Below are positions 12,749-27,700 of a DNA stretch of 64,000 nucleotides, one piece after another. The position numbers were made by a program, and so were the translations under genes. Source of the DNA: Lingula anatina (taxonomy: Eukaryota > Brachiopoda > Lingulata > Lingulida > Lingulidae); contig NW_019775303.1 of assembly GCF_001039355.2 (NCBI RefSeq), positions 91,664 to 155,663 on the forward strand. Direction: 5' to 3'. Under the pieces are notes generated by a model. That model saw only the letters and a list, made by a program, of their open reading frames with translations, had not been told where the DNA came from and ran no database searches. How positions within the stretch are numbered: the first letter of the stretch is position 1; each line of letters begins with the position of its first letter.

Positions 12749-15700
12749 ATGGCAGAATTAAGAAGGACGAGAGATCTCTTCCTGCGATCAATGGCAGTTA
12801 TATATATGTTTGCATTTTCGTCGCTTTACGTGCAAATACCCGGTAAGTATTAAATCTAGTGCGATTCCACTTTTTCTAAAGTCTAGACACTGCGGGTCTG
12901 CGTTGTGCAGTACATGCACTTGCTAGTATTTTGCCACTTTTACTTCGAGAACCATGACATTAAATATTTTTTAATTCGTCTCGTACGTGCGTAATGACAC
13001 GAACTACTGTTGTAATTATGGGGCCGTAGCGATAGTCCGAAGGTTCAATAGTCCGAAGGTTCATTGGTCCGAATGTTCACTACAGAACCTTCGGACCAAT
13101 GAACCCTTGATTAAAAAAACGATGAAAATGTTACTGTTTTTCGGACCAATGAACCTTCGGACCAATGAACCTTCGGACTATCGAGACGCCCCCGTAATTA
13201 TAGTGGTCAGTTTAACAGTTAGCTTATATTGATTAACCCATAGAAATTCTGAGACCAAATTCAGGGAAATGCATTCATGGATATTGTTACATGACCCCTT
13301 CCCCCAAATTTGCAAATATAGTCACAGGTCACGATACTTTTTTTTTAAAAAAAAGTTATACATGAATGATATTTAATGTTACTCACTCAGTGCATATACT
13401 GTTTATGAAATGAATGAATTTCTGTGAAATGTACTTGCTGATTTTCCTTAGAAAAATTGTATATCTCTTTATAAGTAACAAATGATCTCAATTGAAATGT
13501 TAAAAACAATTAATAAAAGAAAATCAAAATATAAGAGAACTGAAATATATATTAAAATTGTACTTTCTATGCAATTCTGATATCTTGTCATTTCATAGGC
13601 TTATATGGGGATAATGGAATTTTGCCTGTTCGAAATATACTGCAGAAAGGTTTGTATACTTTTTTAGAATAAAGTTAAAATGATTAAAATTTATTTAGAT
13701 TTAAATGTTGAAAAGAAAAACTAATTAAAGATATTTGATAAAGCTTGATTTTTTAAAAATCATTTTTTGATTTTTATGCATTCTTTAGTTAAAACAATTT
13801 CTTTTCAGAACCCAATTCATTTGATGATTTTCAAAAGCAGCCAACATTAATACGACTCCTTCCAAAGCTTGGTTTGGATATTCAGTCCTCAATGGATTTT
13901 ATTGCCCTTCTTGGCATTTGCCTATCCTTCTCTGTGTTTGTATCAGGGTACATGCGTGGAATGTTATCATTTACCTGTCTCTGGGCTTTGTATTTTTCGC
14001 TTTTTCAGGTAAGTTAGTTTGTAATATTGTTTTTCCATATTGTTTCATTATCAGGCTGTTTGCGTAAGAGGACTGTCCATTCATTCATTATTCTACGGTA
14101 AGTGCCAAGCATTTTGACGGGCCCAGTTAAGCCGACCAAAAAAATTATATTATAAAATTAATTTTTCCGGGCTCAAACATTTAGTCCATACGTCAAAATC
14201 ATGCGACAGAATTTTTTTCTTGTTCCAAATTTTCGACCACATCGTCGGCAAGACTCGGTAAATTTTCAAGCCAGCGAAATAGATGCTGCATGCCTCGGCC
14301 CTTTGTCAATTGTTGTCCTTTCAATAGCTCTCGTCAATGAGGAAGAAACAATTAATTGAAGATCTAATCTGGAAGCATGACGTACCTGTCATTTCCTTTG
14401 TCCCCAATGACAATTATAGTGCTTTTAGACATACAATTTGTGCTAATGAAGCAGACTTGCCCTCTCTGACTGATTCATCACGTCCGTAACTGGGGGGAGG
14501 GGGGGGTTTAAAAAGGTCTATTCTGGATGAAACCAAATATTGACAGTGGGTAGAATACGTCGTTAACATCTTCATATAGACCATATATAGCGTTTGCTAG
14601 CAATAAAAAGTTTGGGAAGAATAAGCAATTTATCATCAAGTTCGATTGAAATATATATGCAGATGGGGAAACGTTCTTGAAGTCAACACCGCAAGATCTT
14701 ACATTTACTACAATCGACCGAAAGATCAGCAGGATCGACCGCCCAGACTTCTTGGCGCCAAATACCACGCGCTGTCAAAATCTGATGAACACGTGTAGCT
14801 GTTCACCTACATGGATAACTGATTTGTCAACAGTAAAAATGACGTCTTCCTTAACTACATGGGAGCTTCATAGAGAGTTCGACTGGGTATTTACGTTACC
14901 TGTGAGTCACTTTTTATTTCCCCAGATGCATGAAATGTTGATAATATATAGCGTAATCCACGAAGAACTCTATTCCTGTGACCCCCCTCCCCCAAAATGG
15001 GACCGTCTTCATTAACATGTGGTTTGCGCTATGCTGGAGCAGACCAGTTAAGACCAGTCTCTCATTTCTGCATGTGCTCAATTCTCACGTCAAATTATAA
15101 ATGCACCTGTTTTGTGAAAATTGTGACAGTTAAATGCTTTTTTTTAAAGTTTGGGTTGTATCAGTGGGGTTTTCAATATGCACCGATAAGTAAGAAAATC
15201 GGAAGAGTGCCATCAAGATACTGTATGTCTAACGGCACAGGTAGGCTCCGTATTTTGCCTTTTCTCAATATGTTTTAATATGACATGCTTTTAATTTGAA
15301 GTTACACTGAATTCCCTTTGAGTACCAGTTGGTATTCTTTGATACGGGTGATTGAATTTTCTTCGGAAGTACGTACGTCTACGCCTCGATGCTGAGCAAG
15401 CCTTGCGGGTTGAAAACAACTGATCTCAGACTGGTAAAAAAAATTCAATTCGGTTGATTTCATTTGCCATATTAAAATTCAAATAGGGCGTACGTAGATC
15501 ACATAACTAGTTTAAGTCCACTAAAGCTACCGGTTTCAAATATAAGTGACCGGCCTTTGTTTACAACACCTGTCTCCGGGGAAATACTCGTCCCACTTGT
15601 GAAGCGCATCATGAAAATGATAGTAGGTGAGGGAAATATATAATTAGAAATTATACTTGTCGTCTTTTTTAATGTTAAGTAATGTTAGCACATATTGTAC

Positions 15701-18700
15701 ACAGCAAAATAAGATTTCAAAAGGATGATAAAACATGCCTGAAACACGTGTTAGGCGAAAATTGCGGCTTATCTTGTGTAACACTTCAGGTAAAATGCAA
15801 TACTTCCGGAAAGATGGACGTTTTGGCAGATGCCCCCAACAATCCGACTATATCAAAGGTTTCCATTTGCTGTATTTTAATCAATTCAACCAAACTGACA
15901 TTTTCATGAAATTAATTAATTAATCTTGGTCGAATTGTTTGGCATATTACCGTATTTATATAAAGCATCATCCCTACAGACAACCTGCACCAAGAAATAC
16001 TTTATTGTGGGAAATGAAAGCATGTTTTGCTTTATATGTATTTTGTTTTGACAAAATTCTTTTTACAGCATATTTGTATGCTGTGTAACATGTAATCAGA
16101 CATAAGCCTATATGAAATATGTCATCATATTCATTATTTATATGATAAAGAAATTTGCGATAAAACTTATTTTAATGTACAATAAAAAGTGCCGTGGCAT
16201 ACTTCTGAGTGTTATGACGTAAAACTTATTTTAATCTACAGTATAAATTGACATGCTTTCGTAAATAAATCAGAGATATTTTTTCAGGTTGGACAGACTT
16301 TCCTTTGGTTTCAGTGGTATGTATAAGTATAATCAAATTGGATTTTTTTAAATTAGATATTTAAATTTTTGCTGTTTCTTCCTTTGAGTGAGTAACTACA
16401 TTTTAAAGCCTGTTTAAATGTGTCACCAGACAGATATTTCTCTAGTCATAAGTCACATATTATATATTATTATCATAGTCATAAGTCATATTATATTATT
16501 ATTATTATTAGGGATATTTTGTTGCTTGAGGCAGGCTTTCTTACCATCCTGCTAGCTCCAGCGATCCCATGGAAAAATGAAACTCTGAGCCCCCATGACC
16601 ATGTCATATTTTGGTTGTTAAAGTGGTTACTGTTCAGATTGATGTTTGCATCAGGAGTGGTCAAGCTGACAAGTGAATGCCCAACATGGTGGGGACTAAC
16701 TGGTATGGAGCAAATTTTGTATTCATTGTAGACTAATCTGTCTATTTTATTGAACAAAAAATTCAGCATTTACAACTTTTTCAGGTCAAACATCTGTTAG
16801 TGTAATGCTCACATGAGTTATTTCCAGTTTTTGTTAATTTTTCTGCTTAATTTACAATTTATTAACTTTCAGCTTTGAATTGGCATTATGAAAGTCAGGT
16901 AAGTGTATTAAATAATTAATTAATATTGGATTTATAATATAATATAAAAAAAATAGTCTACTTTGATTTTTTAAAAAGTTTTGTATGAGACTTAAGTTGT
17001 TGTGTGCATATTATTTGGTATTGTAATAAAAAAAACACTTAAGTATATGTTTGTTTTATAAGTTTTAGTTGATAAATCAGAAATAATAGAGGTGAAATTA
17101 AATGAAAATTGTGATTCATACAGTTGTTTTACATTAAGTTAAAGAGGGAATTGTAATTGACTCATAGATCTAATGTTTTGAAACTGAGATCAGTATGTTT
17201 CAGCCTTATCACAAGACCTTTGGGTCAACTGAGATTGATTTGTCACCGATATCACATGGTGACAATCCAGACATGCTGAAACTGTCGGTCTGATCGGTCA
17301 TGACTGGGAAAATTTTCTGGACCGGTAGAAAATTGGACTTGTTCGGTCCAAAGGACCGACAAGAGTTTTAAGAATTTACAGTCATCGTTTGACATACTTC
17401 ACTAATAGAATTATATAAAACAAAGCGTTTTTTTCCACTTCCATTTCAAATCTACCACATTCACAAACAAAGTAAGCTACCTAATCGTACTGGTAATATT
17501 TGTCTCAAACGAGTAGGGTGATTTTCGGGCTTACAAAAATCCATTCGTTCCGGCAAATTTTTCATTACAGTCGGTCCAAATGTCCGGCCATTCTGAAAAG
17601 TTTTCTGCATGTCTGACAATCTATAAAGAACAGAATGGCATGCTTTAAGAAAAAAAAAATGTCTAATGTTGTATATGGTGTAAGTGTAAGGGCAGTTAAT
17701 GAGAAGACTTAATTGTGGGGAAACAAAACGGTCTATAAGAAACAGAATGTACCAGAATGCACAGGGGCCCTAGCTCAGGTGGCACAGTCATATGAATGTG
17801 CAATATTCACCCCATACATTTTAAACCTATTTGTCTTGATCCTTGACAAAGAAGAAGATTGATTTAGAAAATGTATGAAAGAGATCATTTATGAGCAGAT
17901 TGAATAACCCACCCTCAGCAAGCATGGCAAACTGAGATACCAACTACCACACCTGTGGAATTGGGCCCTGGGTGACATCCCTTGCAGGCTGTCTTGTGAC
18001 ATCAGTGGCAACCCAACCCAATTTCATCTGAAGAAGGCCTTGTGCTAATACTGAAACATACTGACATCAAAACTTGATATCCAGTATGAGTAATGACTGT
18101 GTAAGGGTACAATCAAATTGTCTTATAACAAAATCAGATATTTGACACCACAAGGTTTTTGATTTTTCAAATTAGCTACAAATAACAATGCATTTATAGA
18201 TAAAAAAAATTCACAAAAATTAGCAGCTGATTATGTGTACTTGTCACTAAATGTTGAAATGCTTTCTGCCTTAAATTTGAAGTTACTAGCCAAATCTAAC
18301 CATTTCAGTGTCTGCCAACCCCCATGGCTTGGTATTTCCACCAGCTGCCTGAATGGTTCCAGAAACTGTCAGTGGCTATGACTTACATCATTGAGATTCC
18401 TGTACCCTGGTTTTTCTTTTTACCAATTAGAGGCCTGCGTATATTTGCTTTTTATAACCAGGTATGGGGCATGAAATAGGCTAAAACTGAACAGGGAGGA
18501 ACCAGATTTAGTTTTGAAAAAAATCAGTCACTTTATGAAACTGTGGTTGATTGTTGTGCTAGTGTGTCTTTTTGAGATCACAGTGTTTTGTACAAAAGAT
18601 ATATATTATACAAATTTTGACAAATGAACCAAATTTGCAGTTTAAGGATTTATGTAGATTATGGTTCTTCTCTGTACGTTTTAATGTTTTATTCCCAGAA

Positions 18701-21700
18701 AACTGCAGGACTTTTCATACATGTGTGTAACAGTATGAAAAATTCATTTGCTAATTAATTAATGTTCATGTGCTGCTTTGATCGTTTGATATTCATGGCC
18801 TTGTGTTTCTGTTTGCAGTGCAAATTTTTCAGGGTTTTCTTTTCAGGTTCACTGCTTATTTCAAAGTATTGTCCAATGTTTAAAAAATCTAATTGATGAA
18901 CCTGCTTGGGTGCTTGCAGAGATTCCCCTTAAACAAAGAGTGGCTTATGTAGGAAAACAATTTTAAGTGGGTTTTTGTCATTCATAACCTCATAGCAGCT
19001 TTAGATTTATAATATTGCATGATGAAAGTCTACACATAGTATAAAAAATAACTTTGACTTTATAGTGTATTCCCACTCCATTAGCGTGGTATTTCCACCA
19101 GTTGCCAGAGTGGTGGAATAAGTTATGTGTATCTGTGGTCTTCGTAATTCTCATTCCTGTGCCATGGTTCTTCTTTTTCCCTGTTAGAGGACTGAGAATA
19201 TTTGCCTTTTGGTGTGAGGTAGGTGAGCTAATGATACTCCATATTTGCTTAATATATACAAGCTTAAACTGAAGTCATTGATTTTAAAATTGGAGATTTT
19301 AGGGGAAAGATGAAACCTTTCTTTATTCCACAGCTGAGTATATACATGTATACATAAATACATTCTATATGCAATTTACGATCAGATTTTGGCACATTTG
19401 AATATTAATGTGATCTTTCACAGGACCTGACTGAATTGGTCATGATATTTATGAATATATGATCATATAAGATATTAAAAATAAAAGATGCAAGTAAAAT
19501 TAGAGTGCTTTTTGTTAAATATCTAGACAACAAAATGTACACATTTATTTATATACATTACAAAATTATAAAATATTGTCTTTTGTGATTGTCTCTTAGT
19601 TTCTTGATTCAAGTACATTTTGCCTGAAATGCACAATATCACAGTTAGTCAAAGTAAAAGTTATTACCAGCCTAGCTAGTCCAACTACTTTTCCTAAAAT
19701 CCAGTTAGTACAAGTAAACAATGCTCTTCCTTCTAGACATGTTTTGAGGAGCAGGTGTATCAAACACCTCCTTTGGAAAGTAGTCCAAAGTTGCCTTCTT
19801 TCCACTGTCAGCATAAGACTTGGAGATGTACCACACAAGCCCTGGCCACTGAGAGGCAAACTCAACAAAGGCATTGTGTAGCTTGATCAGAATGGGCAGC
19901 ATGGCTTCCACTTTTTTCCCTCTAACAGCTATGGTCAGGGTGTGGTTTCCAGATTTCTTACACACATGCTGTCTGAGAAGTAGTTGTTCATCTTCTGTGG
20001 TTGCATAAGTCAGACTTTTCCAGTCTATTCTCTCAGTGATGATGTCTTGAATGCGAACAGATAGTCTCTCAAATAATCCAACTGGATAATAAAGTGGGAA
20101 TGTGTAATCCACCTTCAACTCCTTTATGTCAAGTAGAAGTTTTGGTGTCCAGTAACCCTTGACAGTCGAGATATCCTCTGCATCTTTATTATACCAAGGA
20201 ATGGCTGCAAATGGTTGGAAGTGGTGTTTGGCCAAGGGCAGGTCAGGCTGAGGGATGGCATAGAGTATGTCCAGTCTTGGAATGAAGTCCATTAGGGCAT
20301 AAAACTCATCATAACCCAGCTTTAGGTAGAACCACAGGCACTGCATCATTTGTCTGGAAACCTGACCGTGCTGAAGGAACATTTTTCGATGCTCCTCAAA
20401 GATGTCAGGTTCATATTTCCCCTTGCTACTAAACACTTTGTTCTTCTCATAGTCAAGGAATGCTTCCATGTTGTGCTTGAAGATGCCTCTCAGTACTTGT
20501 ACAAAGTATTTGGGTCTGTGGAAGATGACATCATGTAGCTGTGAGCTGCCTCTAAACCAAACAACATCTCCAGTGTCTCGAAGGTAGAGTAAGCAGTGAA
20601 GGACTTCCTCTTCATCAAATTTGAAACTCTTCCCAATTTCAACTGCCATATCCCAGGTTAGGAAAAGTGTTTTGTGAAGACGTAAAGCAGATTTGAAGTC
20701 GTCCCACTCTGGATCCACGATATCATGAGCATGAGGGAAGAGGTTTTCATTCACTGCTAGACGTTCCATTTCTGCCATGACATCTGCAACTCCCTTGGTG
20801 CCTTCAGTGGAGCTCACAATACTTATTGGCATCATTTTGACTGTATTCTGAAGCAGTCCTTCTATTTTCTTTTGCTGTTCTTCCAAAAATTCTGCCGCAG
20901 GAGTCTCAAAATTGATGTCGGTCTCAATGGTCTTTTGTTTCTCAATCTGGTCAGTAATGGACTCCAGCTCTTTGTTCAAGGACTCTTCATGTTCTTCCTG
21001 GTGCTTCTTAACTTGTTCCTGTATGAGTTGCAGTTTTGCCTGGCTGACTTTTTCATCTTCACACAGATCAGTGTGAGTGCCCACTATCTTGACCACTGCT
21101 CCTGGGGTTCGGACATTGATCAGGTCAATCCACTTACCAATAGTGGACTGGAAGGAGTCAGGGTTGTAGGTGCTGTGGTCATAAAGAATCATCATCAAGG
21201 CCTTTGGATCCAGAAACATGGGGTGAGTGAACATGTAGACTGGGTCACCACCCAGATCATACACCATAAAGTTGACTCCATTTTCTGTGGTCAGGAACCT
21301 CTGCTCAACTATGCTTGTACTGTCTTCCTTCCCCGCAGTCAAATTGATCTTTCCACTGATCATCGCATTGGCCAGGCTTGTCTTGCCAGATTGCGACTCC
21401 CCCATGAGGATAAGTTTAAGGCGCAGGAGCTGAGTGCGAGCAATTTTAAGCTGCTGGAGGTAAACATAGATTTTCTGTATATCTGTAGTTTTCCAGACAT
21501 GCTCAGGGGGAGTGACGAGAGGATTCTTGTTAAGCCAAAGCCCAGTTTTGAACAACAGATGATAGCTGTGGGCTGAGGTTAATCTGGATAGCTTGTACAG
21601 ATTTAAAGGGAGAGATGTCAACCCATTATCTGTAAGATCAAGGGTTTCTAGCCTGTACAGCTCACAGATGGAATCTGGCAGGGCTTGGATGTTGTTCTTG

Positions 21701-24700
21701 GCAAGCTTCAGTGTATGCAAAGTGGTCAGGTTGCTGATCTCTGATGGCAGACAGCGAATACGGTTGCTCTCCATTTCTAGTACCTCTAGGTGCTTCAGGT
21801 CACCTATGGATGGTGGGACTGTCTCAAAGACATTGCTGTTGATTTTCAGAACTTTTACTGACTTGAGTTGGCCAATATCTTGAGGCAGGTCAGAAATCAT
21901 GTTGTTTGACATGTCAAGATACTGAAGGTTCTCTATCCTGTACAAAGCTTTGGGAACATCATGGAAATAATTCTTTGAGATATTGAACTCAATGAGGCTG
22001 TTAGGGCATTCATCTGGAAGATTGTTTATCTTGCAGGCCTCGAGGTCTAGGGACAGTGGACATGGCATTTCAAACAAAACCTGCGGGACATGTTCTGATT
22101 GAATTTGCCCTTTTCTTATGAGATTCTCCATATAGTCATCAACAACACTACAAAAGCTGCGATGGTTCATTTTCAGCACACAAAGATAGGGTAGCTCTTT
22201 CAAGGTCTCTGGTAAACTTTCCATGGCATTTCCATACAGCAGGATTTGTTGCAGTTCTTGACAGTAGGCAATCTCAAGGGGCAAGGTGGTTATCCCAGTT
22301 TGCTGTAGGTTTAGATATTCCAGTTTTGTCAGATGGCCTATCTCAGGGACAAGGATTTGGATTTTGTTCCTGCTGATATCTAGCTTTTTCAGCTTTTTTA
22401 ATCGCCACACAGCTGGGGGTATGTACTGTAGGTTACACTCAGCAATGATCAAGGTTTCTAGAAATTTCAGGGAGTCTAATTCTGCAGGAAGTCCACCATA
22501 ATCATTGGGATGTGAGCATTTGATGCCATTTCTGCTGATGTTTAAGCTGATCAAGTGGGTTAGCTTGCGTATGTCCAAAGGAATGGTTCTGAGGCAGTTT
22601 CCTGAGAGGTTCATCTCTCCTACATCTTTGGCTATTAAAATAAAAAGGTTTCCATTAACAAGGTGGATTTTAAAAGAAAAATTAATGCATGAGATTTATA
22701 AAAGTAAAATGACATTACATCAGTCATGGAGCTGTAACAACTATCCTTCAAAATAGGTATCACCATGACCTTCTCTATTCTTAAAAGTTACATAATAGCA
22801 CAGTCTAATTCACTCCAATGCAATTATACAAAAATATTGACCAGAACTGAGTGTATTGGAGAAAGAAGCCATAATTTTTAAACATGATGTGCACAGTCAC
22901 TTTGATTAAAATTAGACTGATCAAAGGAAATGGGGTTTCAGCTGATTCTGAATATTGTAAAATAAAGATTCTGCAATAAAGCACCACAAATAGAACTCCA
23001 CACTGCACACAAATCCAGTCAAAATTAAATGAAATAAAATCATTCTACAAATGAAAATTGAAATAAAATATTAAGTACCGCCGATCCACAATGTCCGAGT
23101 CCTTTACTGTCAGATATTTAAAAAATGCAAGTGTTAAAATTCTTATCAGGTTATTATGTCAAAATAATAATTGTATATAGTTATATTTTTTTAATTATTA
23201 AAAAAACCTGAAGTGGAAACATAGCTCACTTTGAAACAGATGTGTTCCTGTAGTCAGTTTTTGTATTAATTATTCACCAAATTCTGCTTTTAAGTGAACA
23301 GGCACTGTTAAAATCTCTTGTTAAAGAAATGAAATTGTCTTTTAACCAAGAAATTATACACAAAATTATACACACCATTAAAGTAGGCTGACTGCACAGT
23401 GGTCAGCCCTTGGTTGGATAGGTCCACCACTCGGAGATATTTGTCCTCATGATGTGGAGACTTGAATGTGAGTCTCTTGATTGGTTTGGGTTCCTCTGCA
23501 GCTGTACTTGATGCTGCCAGCTTAGTGGGTGATCTAGATCTCGACCCACTGCTACCTCGTAATGTGCTTCCTGATCCAGGTTTGACAGGGGATGGGGACC
23601 GATTTCTGCCTTTCATTGAGGGGCTGTTTTTCCTCTCTTTGCCTGTAGGGCTTCGCTGACGTACTGGGGCTAGTGGGCTGCGGACATTCCGTTCTGCCAG
23701 GCGATCAGTTCTTTCAGCCCTGGCCTCCATCACTTTCAGGATTTGCTGAAATGAGATAGGAACAAGATGTGTTAAAAAGAGAAAAAAAAAACATTGGCCT
23801 TTGTTAAGATTTAGATGTAAAGAGTTGGGAATTTGTCATGATGAAAGATATAACTTATACTGTTAAAATTAAATGTTAGCCATAACAAGTTTCAAATTTT
23901 GAAAATGATTTATGGATTGGAAAGCCTGAATCCCTCCAAGCACTGAAACCCTGTTTGACATTGTTTTGAAAATTATTTCTCTGATGGCTGTTCGTTTGCA
24001 TTGAATGCAGTTAGAAGTTTAGTAGAATGCATCAAATGATAAGATTGCATTTTTCTCCTGATTAATGTTATTTCTCATATTAGTTAAATAAATTGCAGCA
24101 TAATTGTCTGGTTGTCAAAGTCGTGGAGAATGTATTTGTGCACCCCTGTCCATGCCTTTGGTTTTTCATAAGCAAACAAAAGTTAAGACCAGGGGGTAGA
24201 TATACATATTGTTTTGTCTCCAAAGATTACACTTTTCTCGAGATCTCTATACCTTGTTTTATTAAATATTTTACCTGAATATACGCCTCTGCCTCTTCAC
24301 TACTCATTTTGCTGGTTTTCAGTTGTGACCAACAAAAAGAAAGGATTACAATCTCGTACAAAATGTTTGAAAATCTTCAGTTGAACATCGTAGTTATGGC
24401 GTCTTCCAGTAAATTACTTGTTCTAAGTCTGCACTTTGAACTTATTGTGAAACCAGTAAAGTTATTGTGCATGATTGGCTTTGAATTGTATTCATTCAAA
24501 TCTGGTCCACAGTTCGTTGTTGACAAGTGCACTGAATGAGTCTGACATAAACAAGCCACAAAGGTTCTCTGTTGGGGATTATGTTCAGAGAATTGAACAG
24601 TTGCCATTGAAATACAATGAATCCAGAGCAGAACTTCATATTTGGAAGAGTCTATTTAGTTGGGGTTGCATAGGTTATGTCAATTCCTACTTGAATTATT

Positions 24701-27700
24701 TTATTCAATTAGTCCAGTCAAGATGATATACTTTTTTATTATTTTGGAGTTACATATATCAATCATCAGATATTCAAACCATTCTTTACAGAATTATCTA
24801 GTCAAATTATTTTTCTTTATAGACAGGTTTTTGTAGTCTCAACTTATTTGAAAATTTAGCTTGACATATTATTTCCCTGTTATTCACTGCTATGATATTG
24901 TTCTCCCCTTTTTCAGCGGGCAAAGAATATATAAAATCTTTCATCTGTTATTTATTTTTGAAAATAAAGCATGTTTTGCTGTTAAGTAAACTTGTGTTGT
25001 AACTAACTTTTCATATGGATAAGTGGTAACAAAAATATCAAACTTCTAAGTGAGACATGGCAACAGATACCCTGTGCAATGTTCAAAATTGATTTAACAC
25101 ATTGAGGTAAATTGGCAATGTTGATATTGGACTTGATGGGCAATGGCAGGGATTTATTGGCACAAAATGTTGTTCTCTTAAAGCAGCATGACAAATTCAC
25201 AATTTTCAGTCATTCAAAGCACTGCAATTTCATGTTAAAGAAACCTGTTGCCATGACTGGCAACTATGTATGTTATATTGGAATTTATAGTATTGTCATG
25301 GATTTTTAGATCATCAGAGAGATTTCATAGGTCAGAAATAATGGCAGATTAGGGAGTGTGATGGGACATTAATCATATTTATCCATGGATACGTATTTTT
25401 TTCTATCTGTTTTCCTTTTAATTTTGGGCACTTCCATATCTGAGTATCGACCTTCATACAAATATTGGTTAATCATGCATTTGGCCATTTAAATGATGTC
25501 TACCCTGATAAAATTTGCCACAAATATAAAGCTAAAAATAGGTTAATGGTCGTTAATATTTATTCCCTATGAGTATTTCACCATTTGCATACCAAATCTT
25601 GTCAAACAAAGCTTCACTTTTTTCTTATTAGCAAGGTGTTATGGATGTTTTTTTACCAAACTTTTATGACATTATAGGTCAAACTGCTATGTATGTATGT
25701 ATGCTGTGTTTATGTTTAATATTTTGTCATGCGTCCTTGTACAAATATACTTAGAGTGTATTCAGAACAGATGATCTGCGGAATTATTGATTAGCGTACT
25801 AAATATGGCCAACCCCACATAAAAGGTAGCCGCTCATAATCCATTGATGGTCTCCTGGCCTCCACACATGCCATCCCCGCAGAGACCTTGCAGTTAAACC
25901 TTAGAGCCGAGACTTAATCTGTTTAATGACGCATATGGAGGCAGTGAGACCATCGCGGATTAAGTGTCTTCCTTTTATGATGGGTCAGCCATACTTAATC
26001 TGCGGATCAAAAAGTCGGTGGATCATCTGTTCTGAATGCACTCTTAAAATTGTTGTATCACTGCACAACTTTAATAATTATACATTTGTGTATATATTTA
26101 TAGACTGTCTGCCATTTTGTCTTGTGTATTATTTGGTCATATTTATTTTGTTCAACATGTGTGAAAATCTAAAGGGGTATTACTTAAGAATACTCAGAAA
26201 ATAGTGTTACATGAAGTTTAGTGTTACATGATGTATGTAGTCAGGTACCTGTTGCAAAGCTCATTAATCCCAAAACAACATTCTCTCAATACCATTTTGA
26301 ATTGTAAGTGAAATATATGCTTCCATTGTTAGTCCATTATTTAATAATGCTTCAAAATGAAAAGAAATGAGGTCAATATAGCTTTTCTACATTTCCTAGG
26401 CAAGATTTTCAGCACACATTCCATCCAAGGTTGCACCTCTCTTTTCACTTCTTGGACTGAAGAGATTGGCATTTTTGAATAAAAATTTTAAGTCATGCCA
26501 TATATAAAAAACTTACCTTCAAACTAAAACTGCAATAACATTATGAAGTAAATCACCAGTCCTAAAGAAATTGCTCTTGTAGTCCTGCACGGTCTATTCC
26601 TAAGACAAGCACTGTATGAACATGCCATCTGTGCCATGCTATAAAGTTCTTGGTTGTTTAGATAAGGGACCTGTTTGTACAAGTTGACCTACTCTTTATA
26701 GATTTTCAGCCTCATTGGCTGTTCTTTATGCCAGCTGATTTTCTTTTGAGTCCTAAATAAGGCCAGTTTGATTTTCTTTTTGCTTCTCAGTGCTTCCAAT
26801 ATTTATTCACGAACAATGCTAGTGGAAAATTACTTTGAATAGTATGCATTCTTCACTTATTTGCCTGGTGTAAACAGCCATTTATGGGTTTAGAATGTTT
26901 GCATGTTAACCTACAGATCAGTGCTTTGTAGCCTGGAATAATTGATGTAATATTGCCCAAATACCAAATGCGTCAATTGATATTTACAGAAATAACACTC
27001 ATGATGATGATCTTGTATGTAAATTTCAATTTAATGTTTATGAACAGATCTTATTTCTTAAAGAAAAAAAGTTGCAAAGACCTTGTCTGCCTCCAGACTG
27101 CTGGTTGCTATGGAGGTTTTTAAGTCTCTGTCCAAGTACCATCCATTATGTCATATCAAGAGTTTAAACTTAATAAACACCTGCTGGTACTCTAAATTTA
27201 AAGTATTGAAAAAGTGCTTGAATTGTATTGTTAAACCCACCCATTATCCTTTTGACATGCAGCATAGTGTTGATTTAGTGACCAGCTTTTGTAAAGCTGA
27301 CAAACAGTGTAAGAGTTTTACGTTATGCATAAGGTTTGGGGTTACATCTTTCAGTCCATTGTTGTCTTCAGAAGCTTGGTAGACTATAATCAAAACATAG
27401 CAACAGTTTAGAAATATGCTATCTAGCTTCATGTATTTGAAACCTTTTGTTTTTAAATGTGTGTTTATTTTCTTTTTATTTGAGATAGGGTGATATGATT
27501 TCTTTCTAAATAATTTCTTTGATGTTATATGACACTATATGCCCATGTTACACAATTTTCTGTATGTCATATTATTGCCACTGTGTTGTCGTTTTTCAGC
27601 TTTTCTTTTTCTTTCAATTATTTTTCTTTGAATTAAATTTGATATCTAATCAGAACGATATGTATTATTTGCACTCCACACTTCGATTATCAGAAGACTG

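Noticed and set aside
14677-15278. 112- and 93-codon plus-strand frames
   Set aside because: No recognisable domain, no clear splice context, and inside an LMF2 intron with signs of a decayed repeat.
17762-18075. tRNA-like A-box (CCTAGCTCAGGTGGCAC) suggesting a SINE
   Set aside because: No B-box, no cloverleaf and no poly-A tail or target duplication found; kept only as a weak resemblance.
20872-21576. 234-codon plus-strand open frame
   Set aside because: It is antisense to the ROCO Roc/COR coding exon, whose motifs and codon periodicity are clear; the plus-strand product resembles nothing known.
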